From Craspedostauros australis (taxonomy: Eukaryota; Bacillariophyta; Bacillariophyceae; Mastogloiales; Achnanthaceae), in assembly GCA_026770025.1 (NCBI GenBank), contig JAMXDE010000034.1, forward strand, positions 434,001 through 498,000: a stretch of 64,000 nt of DNA, given 5' to 3'. How positions within the stretch are numbered: the first letter of the stretch is position 1; each line of letters opens with the position of its first letter. The position numbers and the translations under genes were made by a program. Of the stretch, positions 21,195 to 31,700 are shown in pieces. Under the pieces are notes generated by a model. That model worked only from the letters and a program-made list of their open reading frames with translations, had not been told where the DNA came from and made no database searches.

Positions 21195-23522
21195 TCACTT
21201 CAACTGGAAGCGCCTCTTCGCATGTGCTCCATCCAATAACTCCACGATGTCGCTCAGCCCTCTCTTTTCCGCAATGTCTAGTGCGGTTTCGCCAGCATTG
21301 TTCTTGATATCCAAATCGATCGACACACCCGTGCTGTTGAGCAATACGTCCACTACTCCCCTCTCAGCATTCCTACTTGCCACATGCAATGGTGTATCAC
21401 CGTCACGATCTTGAATTCTCGCATCGGCTCCTCCATCTGATTCAATCAAAGACTCCGCCATGCTGAGAAACCCGTTTCTGGCTGCCTGGTGCATTGCTGT
21501 GTCACCGTTCTTGTTCTGCATGTCCGCCAGGGGTTGTGCCAATGTGATCAATCGATCCATCGCGTATCCGCTTTCGATGGTGCAAACTTGATCCAAGTTG
21601 CGGTTCGAAATGACTTCCTTTCGGATGAGATCGTAGAGTTTCGTGAGCTTCATTTCTTGATCGACGGCAAACACTCTGTGATCTCTCTTGGAGTAGTGGG
21701 CTGGGGTGTCACCATTGTTGTTTTGAATGGTAGGGTCAAACTGATCTTCGTGAAATCCACTCAAGTGCTCAACCTGGAAGAGATATGATGACTCATTTTG
21801 GTATGCAAGATGCAGGGCAGTGTTGCCATCGTTGTTCTGCGCATTGATATCCACCTCCACTTTGCTCAACTCAAGCAGGCTGTCGAGCATGTATGTGTTT
21901 TCGTTCGTGTACGCGAGGTGCAGCGGTGTATTTCCGTCGTTGTTTCGGATGGTGCCGTTGATGATGCCAGAAGCGGTTTCGACCAACCAATCCGCATTCT
22001 TGTAGTTCTCGGATCCGACCATTATGTGGAGCGCCGTGTCCCCCTCAGTATTCCGCAGTGTCCAGTCGAAACTGACATTTTGATTCTCGCTGATATACCA
22101 AAGGAAAGTGGCGCTCTTGTTCATCATTGCAAGATGAAGAGGTGTATTGCCATCGTCATTTTGCAAGGTCATACCAATGTTGCCTTCGTCCAACCCAAGC
22201 AGGTACCTCATCAAGTATTCACCACTTGTGTTACACGCAACATGGATTGGTGTATTGCCGGTTCTGTCTCTTGTGTAGACACCAACATCCATCTCATTCG
22301 ATTCAATGAAGTACTGTATGACACGTATACTTCCAGATTCGCAGGCGGAATGGAATGGCGTGTGGCCTTTTGCATCATGGAGGTCATAGTCAATGTTGAT
22401 TTGGTTTGATTCCATGAGAAAATGGATGAGATCTTCTGCTTCGTCTCCATGTCTGCATGCACAGTGAAACGGTGTCTCACCTGCGTCGTTCTGGATGCTG
22501 AATGCGTTGTTGAGTTGATCCAATGCGAGTGCCGCCAAACCTTTTATCAATTTGACATATCTCCTTTCGCACGCGTAGTGAATCGGCGTGTTCCCTTCTT
22601 TGTCTTGTGCGCTGAAATCGATGGAAGCGAGGTGCACTTGGACGATATGTTGTGCCACGCATTGATCATCATTCATGCATGCACAATGGAATGGCGTTTG
22701 GCCAGACTTGTTCGTTGTTTTTAGGTCGATCTTCACTTTGTCCGATTTCATCACGAGCTCGATCACCTCTCTCGACCTATGCTTGCAAGTGAGGTGAAAT
22801 GGCGTGTTGCCATCCTCATCTTCAATGGTTAGATCGAGGTAGGCTTGTCCCGTTCGAAGTAGAAGCTTCATCAACTGATCACCCAAACATCGGTGGCCTG
22901 TACCATTACACGCACGATGAGCCGGTGTTTTGCCTTGTTCGTCTTGGATGTTGACATCAAGGCTGGATTGACAAGTATTGATGAGGTACTCTGCCATGGA
23001 TTCGTTGAGATATTCGCATGAGTAGTGAAGTGCCGTCCAGCCCTTGTGATTCCTTGCGTTGCAAACCGCGTTGGTTCGATCGGCCTCAACCAGATGCTTC
23101 AAAACCAATATATCCTTGTTTGCGCACGCGATGTGAATGGACATGTCACCGTCATGATTACGAAGGAACTGATTGACCTGGAGTTCCTTCATTTCACAGA
23201 GATACTCTATTGTGTCGAGAGATTGGTAGATGCATGCAAGATGCAATGGTGTGTACATGTTTCTGGTTTGCGCATTTGCGTCAATATCGATTTGCGTCGA
23301 TTCGACCAAGTACTCTGCAATGACTGCACTTCTGCTGCAGCAAGCATGATGGAACAGCGTGAATCCATTGAGGTCGGTTAATGCGCTGTTGACACGTAAG
23401 GGACTTGCTTCAATTATATCTTTGACCTTGCGAATGTCTCCGTCACGACAAGCCTGCATTAACGGCGTTCTCCCTTGACCGTCCTGTGGGAGATCATTGG
23501 CGGGGTGATTCGATTGGTCCAT
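21195..23522 (-). CDS. Ankyrin-repeat protein, about 20 repeats
   Basis: Single exon of 775 residues, ATG to TGA. After a short head it is ankyrin repeats almost throughout, recognised by the recurring G-N-T-P-L-H-L-A core; I count about 20. The units have a characteristic V-N/I-D-x-N linker, so the protein should form a long solenoid for protein binding. Around residues 590-640 a non-ankyrin linker (LYDLIRKEVI ... NLDQV ... AMDRLI) interrupts the array. The same linker occurs at the same place in 24968-26998 and, diverged, in 34682-36610. The basic C-terminus (H-A-K-R-R-F-Q-L-K) may be a nuclear signal. It is divergently arranged with 24968-26998. Function is unknown. Confidence 0.85.
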   Translation of the reverse strand: MDQSNHPANDLPQDGQGRTPLMQACRDGDIRKVKDIIEASPLRVNSALTDLNGFTLFHHACCSRSAVIAEYLVESTQIDIDANAQTRNMYTPLHLACIYQSLDTIEYLCEMKELQVNQFLRNHDGDMSIHIACANKDILVLKHLVEADRTNAVCNARNHKGWTALHYSCEYLNESMAEYLINTCQSSLDVNIQDEQGKTPAHRACNGTGHRCLGDQLMKLLLRTGQAYLDLTIEDEDGNTPFHLTCKHRSREVIELVMKSDKVKIDLKTTNKSGQTPFHCACMNDDQCVAQHIVQVHLASIDFSAQDKEGNTPIHYACERRYVKLIKGLAALALDQLNNAFSIQNDAGETPFHCACRHGDEAEDLIHFLMESNQINIDYDLHDAKGHTPFHSACESGSIRVIQYFIESNEMDVGVYTRDRTGNTPIHVACNTSGEYLMRYLLGLDEGNIGMTLQNDDGNTPLHLAMMNKSATFLWYISENQNVSFDWTLRNTEGDTALHIMVGSENYKNADWLVETASGIINGTIRNNDGNTPLHLAYTNENTYMLDSLLELSKVEVDINAQNNDGNTALHLAYQNESSYLFQVEHLSGFHEDQFDPTIQNNNGDTPAHYSKRDHRVFAVDQEMKLTKLYDLIRKEVISNRNLDQVCTIESGYAMDRLITLAQPLADMQNKNGDTAMHQAARNGFLSMAESLIESDGGADARIQDRDGDTPLHVASRNAERGVVDVLLNSTGVSIDLDIKNNAGETALDIAEKRGLSDIVELLDGAHAKRRFQLK

Positions 23523-24967
23523 CTCATGATCTACCTTTTGACATGTGCCGTGCGAAGCTTGGACCAGATCCGAAATTCCCTCGCAACATCATTCACCACA
23601 GCGTGTTCGTATTCATGAATTGAGATGGACGAAATGAAAAGCATACGTAAAGGCAGTTGTGTGAGCCTTGGCGATGATGAACCATTCATCGCTCTGTTCA
23701 TCAGAATCATGAGAACACTCCCTCAGCCAAACGACCAACCAAATGGGCAAGATTGGACGAGAACTGTCACTCACTTGCGTAGTCCGTATCGTGCAGAGGA
23801 TATTGATGGCGCGCCCACGGTGGTCAGAAACGTCCACGATACTCGTGCGCGGAGATGACGGGAGAGACCGGAGGGGAGGATATGATTCGCTTGCTTGATC
23901 GTGCTGGGCGGGATGAGGGGAGGCCGCTGAAGAGGAGAGTGCCGTGCCTGATCTTCCTCGACGCCAGTTGCTGCTGCTGTTACTTCTATTGATGGTGTGG
24001 ATAATGTTAGTGCGAATCACCATGTGGGCACTCGTGCGAGTACCTGCCTCTCTTGTTCTCCTGGTGGAGGGTTGTTGTCGCAGTGGCAAGAAGAGTCGGA
24101 AGAGCGCGGCACGTCATGTTGTCGCGTTGTTGTTCCGCGTATTTATTTCCGAGATCTTTGACACCTTGATCGGACGAGTCCAAGGAGCACTCGCCTTCCA
24201 TTTGTCATCATCATTTGGATGCGAATTTGTTTGTAGTTACCGCAGCCTTCCAACAGTTCTGGTTTTCAGTCAGAAATTCATTAAATTCATGAAACCCACA
24301 ATGGAGATGCGGCAAAGCCAAAATAATAAATATTATTATACGGCTTTTCGAACACACGCATTGCTCCATCTTGCGTGGGTTGCTCGTTGGCGGCACCCGT
24401 GTTCGCGCCGGAACTGGGTGTCCCCACCCCAGATAGCGCTCCCGTCCGTCCGCATCATTGTGGTAGCCCCCTGCGCCACAACACATCACGAAATGCAGCA
24501 CCGCACAACAAAGGACTGACGTTCAGCACCCCTGGACACAGAAAGACACAACACACTTGGCTCCGACAGTTTCTCTTCATTTCGCAGGTAGACTCGTCGC
24601 CTCCTCACTCGAACTTCTCCATTCGTCTCTGCTCGGCTCCCTTCGCATCCGCATCTACCCACCACTTCATTGCAGTCGTCGCACGAATACCCACCTCCGT
24701 CACATCTCGCCGTGGGCACATTAGCCTGATTCTCCCAACGATAATCAAGTGAGTTACAGTCTCCACATCCGCCTGCCCACGCAGATGCTTTGCGGTTCGG
24801 CATGAGCTGTCTGTTGACAGTCTCTCCAGGTGAGACTTGCGAATAGATGGATCACCAGATGACTCATCGACACCCGCGCTCACACCACTGCCTCATTGTC
24901 CTTGTCTCGTCCCACCTCTCTGTCTCAATCCAAATATAATACGTTGCGTTGGATGCTAAAATAAGGA
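23523..24967. other. Shared upstream region of two divergent ankyrin genes
   Basis: 1.45 kb between two ATGs pointing away from each other. No coding sequence is recognised. The 24500-24967 half is C/T-rich and suits a 5' UTR. Because the flanking genes are paralogues, the arrangement looks like an inverted duplication sharing a promoter region. Confidence 0.5.
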
Positions 24968-26998
24968 ATGGCTGATCCGATCGGAGCCTTGCGCATAGCG
25001 TGCCGAACAGATGACGTTGAAACAGCGCGATCCACCCTTGAGTCAGGCCAAGCGGATCATCTTCTTAATGCTCGAGACGAACAAGGCGACACAGCTCTTC
25101 ATCTTGCTTGTCGGTGGAATTGCATCGACGTGGTCCAGTATCTGCTTGCATCGCACCACGAGGCCATTGATGCGAATGCGAAAAACAAAGAAGGAATGAC
25201 GCCGCTGGGACTCGCTACTTATTGGGGGTGTGCGCCGGTGGCGAAGTACTTGATCGAGTCGACCCATGTGAATGTCGATATCAATGTGCGAGGCCGAGAT
25301 GGCCGAACACCCTTCCATCATGCGTGTCAAAACGGGAACGATGCCCTGATCACATATCTTCTTCAGACCGATCACGAGGACATCGATTTCAATGCACCCG
25401 ACAACAATGGTAATACGCCATTTGTCCTCGCGTGTCGAGATGCGCCAAGAGAGTCAGTCGAGTTCATGGTGAAGTCAGGCAAGGTGAACATTAACTTGAA
25501 GAGAAAGAACAATGCCGATCAAACACCATTCCACTATGCTTGCACGAATCGCAATCCAGGTATGATACTGTATCTTGCTCAGCTGGATCCAGCCGCGATC
25601 GACTTCAACGCACAAGACGACAAAGGAGACACGCTAATTCACTGGGCATGCAGTTGGGGTTATGTCAATGTCGTGAGACAGCTGGTGACGTTGAAACCAA
25701 ACAGTGATGCATTCAGCATTCAAAACAAGGCTGGTGGTACACCATTGCACTGCGCTTGTTCGAGGGCGTCAGTTCGCATGGTTCGCTACCTCATTGTGTC
25801 GAAGGAGATCGAGGTTGACATGAGCATCCATGATGCCAACGGCCATACTCCGTTGCATTCTGCCTGCAAGAGGCTGAATCGCGACGTCGTGAAGTATCTC
25901 ATCGAATCGGACGAGGTGGATGTGGGGATTTACACAAGAGATAAGAACGGCGATACACCAATTCACATTGCATGTGCATATGATGCAGAGAAGATGTTGG
26001 AAGAACTGCTGGCGATGGATATAGACAAGGTTGGCATGAACTTGCAAAATAACGATGGCAACACACCGCTTCATATTGCAGCGCGACGGGGCCATGAAAA
26101 GACATTGAGATGGTTGGCCAAATCTCGTTGTGGTGATGTTGATGGAAACGTCCAAAACAACGACGGTGACACCGCGCTTCATCTTGCCGCGCGATGGGGC
26201 TATTCCGAGTCTGTGAGATGGGTCAAATCCTGCTGTGGTGATGTCGACGGAAACATCAGAAACAACAACGGCAACACACCGCTGCATTTAGCATCCATGC
26301 GCCAAGTTGTTCATGCCATACTTGGATCATACAGATCGGGGGTGGATTTCAATTTACAGAACAACGATGGCAATACACCGCTCCACCTGGCGTACGAAAA
26401 CAGAATGAGGGGTTCTCTGTACTACTTGAAGCATTTCTACGGCGATTGGTTTGATGTCAGCATCCAAAACAAGGATGGCAACACGCCAGCGCACTGCTCT
26501 GGGATGGACAGCGATGTCGTCCCCATCAACCACGAACCCAAGCTCACGAGGCTGTATGACCTACTCCGAAAGGAGGTCGTTTCCAAGCGCAACTTGGATC
26601 AAAGCTGCTCCATCAAGAGCGGAGATCCAATGGATCGTTTGATCATTGCAGCACAGCCAATGTCGGAGATCCAGAACAAGAGCGGCGACACTCCATTGCA
26701 CCATGCGGCCAAAAACGGATTTCTCACCATGCTGATGTCGTTGGTTGCATCGGAGGGAGGAGCGGATGCAACAATTCAAAATGACGACGGCAACACGCCA
26801 TTGCACTTGGCATGCGAACACAATCGATTAACAATCGTGAAGGAGTTGGTTCAATCGCGGCGTGTGATCATTGATCTGGAGATCAGAAACAACAGTAGAG
26901 GCGAAACCGCACTCGACATCGCGAAGGAGAGAGGTCACGACGACATCGTCATGTGGTTGACTGAGGGACCTCCAAAGAAGCGTCTGAAAGTGATTTGA
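24968..26998 (+). CDS. Ankyrin-repeat protein, about 18 repeats
   Basis: Single exon of 676 residues starting MADPIGALRIACR. About 18 ankyrin repeats can be counted by their G-N/D-T-P-L-H cores. The non-ankyrin linker L-Y-D-L-L-R-K-E-V-V ... NLDQS ... P-M-D-R-L-I sits between repeats near residues 515-565, exactly as in 21195-23522. The C-terminal block (A-L-D-I-A-K-E-R-G-H-D-D-I-V, then GPPKKRLKVI) contains a strongly basic P-K-K-R-L-K-V stretch that reads as a monopartite nuclear localisation signal. It is divergent from its closest paralogue. A scaffold role is inferred from the fold only. Confidence 0.85.
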   Translation: MADPIGALRIACRTDDVETARSTLESGQADHLLNARDEQGDTALHLACRWNCIDVVQYLLASHHEAIDANAKNKEGMTPLGLATYWGCAPVAKYLIESTHVNVDINVRGRDGRTPFHHACQNGNDALITYLLQTDHEDIDFNAPDNNGNTPFVLACRDAPRESVEFMVKSGKVNINLKRKNNADQTPFHYACTNRNPGMILYLAQLDPAAIDFNAQDDKGDTLIHWACSWGYVNVVRQLVTLKPNSDAFSIQNKAGGTPLHCACSRASVRMVRYLIVSKEIEVDMSIHDANGHTPLHSACKRLNRDVVKYLIESDEVDVGIYTRDKNGDTPIHIACAYDAEKMLEELLAMDIDKVGMNLQNNDGNTPLHIAARRGHEKTLRWLAKSRCGDVDGNVQNNDGDTALHLAARWGYSESVRWVKSCCGDVDGNIRNNNGNTPLHLASMRQVVHAILGSYRSGVDFNLQNNDGNTPLHLAYENRMRGSLYYLKHFYGDWFDVSIQNKDGNTPAHCSGMDSDVVPINHEPKLTRLYDLLRKEVVSKRNLDQSCSIKSGDPMDRLIIAAQPMSEIQNKSGDTPLHHAAKNGFLTMLMSLVASEGGADATIQNDDGNTPLHLACEHNRLTIVKELVQSRRVIIDLEIRNNSRGETALDIAKERGHDDIVMWLTEGPPKKRLKVI

Positions 26999-28774
26999 TG
27001 AAGGACACAAGTCGGTCATTTGCTAACAACGAAAAGTTATGTGTTATGGATCTGTTGTCGTGAACCATCCGGAGCAGCACCATTCATCATGCTCTGGATG
27101 AACAAGTTGGTATGAGTGAATGATGCGACAGCCCAGGGGAGTGATTGACACCGTCGTAGCGACGGATGATAGCACTGATGATGGTCACTGTGATGGACAG
27201 TCCTCATAGATATCAAGGGCGAGATCAAGAGTTGGAATGGGATGGCGGGTGTGTTCTTGATCGTCCCATCCTGGTTGTTGCCATGTTCCCACCACTCGCC
27301 ATCTTTGCAAGTATGCTGCTGTTGTCGCTGCTGCAGTCTTCATGATCAAGCAGAAGGCTTGCGGAAGATGGGAGCGCACATGGAACAGGGGGAGATGAGG
27401 GGACACCGTGCGATGGAGCTTGACTGGAAGTCGCTGGGTGTGTGCACGACTGACTTGATGCCGACATTTACCTCCGTTAACCGCCAATTCATCCAACCCG
27501 CATGCCCTTACTTGTTTGTTGCCAATTGGCGGGCGTCAACCATCTCAGTCCTGTTGCATGTTTCCACACGATTTCGTGTGCCTTTGTGTGGCTTTGTGCG
27601 CCTTTGCGTGCCATTGTGCCGTTGTTGCGCTTCACCTTCTCTGCGTAGTTGGATGTTGGCGGCTGCCTCCCCGTTCCTGCGCGCTTCCCCGCACCACTCC
27701 GGCACTCTTCAGATGCAACGCTTTGCTATCCGCACCATGTCAATCTGTCACCTCAAACATCATCCAGAGCAGACATGATCGGTTGCGTTGCCACCGTCGC
27801 CACCACTACGACCGTTGCCATGATTACTGCTGTTCCTTCGTGATGACAGAAACGAAGAATGTCTCACGATAACCCTCAAGAGCAGATGTGAGGAGGAACA
27901 TCGCATCGTATCGCATCAAATCGTGGGCAGCGAGAATTGAGAGCAGGAACTACATCACCCGACCACCGGCTGACTGCTTTCTTCGTTGGAGCGGGCAGCG
28001 GCGTGGCTTGACTCTCAGTTGATTGGTGGCTGTTGGTGGCTGGTGATTGGTCATCTCCCAGTATCCTTTACCCTTCTTCATGTGTACGCTGCCGCAGCTT
28101 GGCACGCCACTCGCCTCCTTCTCCCAACACAATTCGAATCCGTGTATCCTATCGGAACGTCTAGCCTTTGGTCGCCACCAGTGCCGGCATCCCAGCCTTT
28201 GTTTCAAGATGAACCGCAACAAGGTCGATGAGCTGTGTCTTGCACTGTGCGAGTGGCGTTGGACGAATTCACCCCCTTCCGGTAGTGGCGACGACGACGA
28301 ATAGTAACAGCTGCATTTGAGATGAGTGAGGCGGTACTGGCTGTCTCGCCAACCGCAAAATCCTGCACTGTGATACGTAAGCTTGATCCGAGTCGGCATG
28401 CGGCAACCGGCATCATCTTTCCGTCCTGCGAACGCGTGCGACCACGAGTTTCGATGCAATGTCAGCACAACGATGGTACTAACAGTACGGCATCATCGGC
28501 GGCGGAGAGAAAGAGGAACCGCCACAGGGCGTTCATCATTGATGTGCCACAGAGAACGGATTCGCAGAACCATATCTGTTGGAAGTAGCTACGGCAATAG
28601 TGGATGAGAGTAGAATGCTCTGTGTAGAGAGTCAGTGATTTTGCAGTGGATTTCTCACTCTCCATCGCTGCACCCACTGATCAGACTGCAATCCTCGCAG
28701 CTCAATCTCCTGACCGGGCAGCTCTCTACTTCTTAACGCCACGGTGAATGATGTCGTGATTGCGTCGTGCGGCC
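26999..28774. other. Convergent spacer
   Basis: About 1.8 kb between the stops of the second ankyrin gene and the acyl-AMP ligase gene. Several overlapping short frames occur on both strands, none showing conserved protein character. No gene is recognised. Confidence 0.5.
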
Positions 28775-31700
28775 TCAAGCTGTATCTGAATGGACCATCT
28801 CCTGGGAGGTTTGCGTTTGACCTCCACCCAGCGATTGGTCCGACTTCATGAGGAGATGCTGAGGTCCGTGTTCAGCCAACCTTGCATTGTCCGCGGTTGC
28901 TGCTGTCTTGGTTGCCATCATGACAGCACAACGTTGGTGCAACACTCCGCTGACGTACGACTGTCCCAAACTCAGTCGGGAGAATACGCCGCAGTGACCA
29001 ACGATCCAACATTCATCAACGACGCATCCATCGGCGAAGGTGACGTACGTCGGCTCGTAGAGGCGAAAGCCGAAGTAGAGCAAGCGACCTTCCACGGTGA
29101 CCCCGTGAAAGCGAAGAACGCTGTTGATCATCGGTGTTCCCAAGAGGATGGGATACAGCGACCATACATGGACTGAGCAAGCGAACGATTGGTGCACCAT
29201 GTACAGCGGCAAGCACCATGGTGTCGTTCGCTCATGGCTTCCCGCGAACGTCATCAATATGTGGACACGCAAGAGCATGGTCCACACGATGGTCTGGATG
29301 ATGACCGATAGCACTACCAATGGGGCCGCCTCGAATGATGTCTTTGGCTTGACCACATTCATCCATAGCTCAAAGGCTGGGATGAAACTGATTGCCGCAA
29401 CGAGCAGCGTGACAGCGTACAGCAATGTGCTCGCCACCATGATCCCGGTCAATTTCAAATCTGATATTCTTTCGTTTCGCGGATCGGGCTTTGGATGGAT
29501 GATGCTCTCTGTGATGTGTGTCTGCGGCGAGACCAAAGCGTTGCGGACTGTCACCCCTAGCGCGCAGGTAGTCAGCAACCCGATGCTGCTGTCCTCGATC
29601 GCGACTCTCCTGTATTCGCCGTTTTCCTGGATGTGGAAGGTGACGACGGATACGAACGATCGTCGAATGGTGATGAGGTCGACTCCGGATGGATGGAAGC
29701 TGTCACCGAAGATCTTTGATCGCAGATCGATGTCCAATCCATGAGCCATGTGGACCAGGTTCCAAATGATCGAATTGGTGGTCAGTCCGTCGAGCAGGAA
29801 GCATGCTCGGTCGAAGTGATAGTCGCATGCCCAGTCTGCGAATTTACTCCAGATACCGGTCCTCGCTTGGCCCGGTCTCTTCTTGCCGATCATCACCCAC
29901 TTGAGTATGATGCTGGATATCACCAGCAGCACTGATGTCATGCCGATGGATACAACCCAATATTGCAGTTTGGAGTATCTCCAGTCTCGGAGGTCATCGC
30001 GGACCAAGATATCAGAGATCAGGAAGCAGCAGAAGGTCATGTACAGCTCGACGAGCAGCCATGCCATCTTCATGCCACCCAGGATGATCCATCTGCCATC
30101 GTTGTCGTTCGGCGTTACGCTTCCGGCAATGTCTGCAGCTGTGCTTGTATCTGCTTGTTGCGGATCGTCGTTGTTGTTGTTGTCGCTGTCGTTGTCATTG
30201 TCACCATCGTCGCTGTCGTCAATGATACTGCTGTTGCGGCTACGTGACACTGCCGCGCTTTCGACATATCCAGGATTGCCTCGGACGACGGTGTTGGGCG
30301 GTGCTTGGGCACCCTCCACCAGCACAGAAACGTGTTGCACGTAGCAGTTGGAACCGACCTTGACACCTGGACTGAGAATGCCCTTGATCGTCGCATTCGA
30401 TCCCACCTGGATCTTGCGGAACCGCAAGCTGGGACCTTCTTCATCTTTCCATGGTCCGAACATTCGGCAACGGATCGGCTTGCTGACCAAGGCATTGGCA
30501 TCAACCTTCGCCAGATCGAACTCCCGAATGAATGAATCGATGTTGCATGAACGATGGACATGCGCTCCCATGAGGTAGCAGAATGCTGTCATCAATGGTG
30601 TGCCCACGATGAAGCGTCCGACGAAGTTCTCCCACATATCCACGAGTCGGTCCACGAACCACCATCGAAGATAGTAGGAGTACGCGAGGTTGGTGTATCC
30701 CTCTTGGTACCTGCCAATGATGATCCACTTCGACAGGATGACCTCCAGCGTGAGCATGATCATCCAGAATGGGACCACCAGCGGGTAGCACATCCAGATG
30801 AAAGCCGACGAATCGATGAAGAAGACAATGCGGGCGCGATTGTCGTTGGCCAGGACTTTGCCGATTTCATAGGCTGGGATAATGGGCAAAGCGAACATGA
30901 AGAGGATGATGAGCACACCGATGGCCTGGATGATGGTGGATGTTGTTTGGGGGGACCGTTTCTCGTTGCGCATGGTGGTAAGCTTCTTGAGCGCCGTGAG
31001 ACGCGTTGGGAGTGGTTCTCCATGCGATGTCTCGAGGAATGTTTCGAGATCCATGAGCGTTGAGAACATCTCAAAACAATTCGAAGGGAGGGTGGTGCTG
31101 TACCGTTTTGACAGTGATTGCCGGAGCTCCAGCTCCCCCATAGATGACAACCCAACGTCCTCCCACGTTTCATCTCCCTTGACTTGCGATCCCGTTGCGT
31201 TCGTGATGATCTCATTGAACGTCTTACTTTGGAGGTCCTCGTCTTGGTCTGCGTTCCTCGTCAATATCGTTGCTGGCATTGACGACTTGGCACCGTCACC
31301 CTGCGCAATTTGGGAGGTTGGATTTGGGTTTGCGATGAAGTTCAAGATCGTTTTCTGGTCTTCATCGTGCAGACGTTGGCGATTTTGGCGTCTCTGGATC
31401 TTGCCACTTGTTGTTTTGGAGATGGTGCGTTCCTTGATGGCTGCGATTGTAACAGGTGTCAATCCTATTTGCTCGATCACAGCCTTTCTGATCTCCTGAC
31501 AGACTGTTGCGGCATCATCTGCATGATTGCCCCGGATCTCAAAGACGATCTCGAGCTGTCCGTCGTTGCCGGTTTCATCAGATGAGAATGCCGCGACACA
31601 TCCTGGACGGACGGCAGATGATGCCTCTTCAACGGCATGCTCGACATCTTGCGGGTAGTAGTTCACACCATTGACGATGATGATGTCCTTCTTGCGTCCA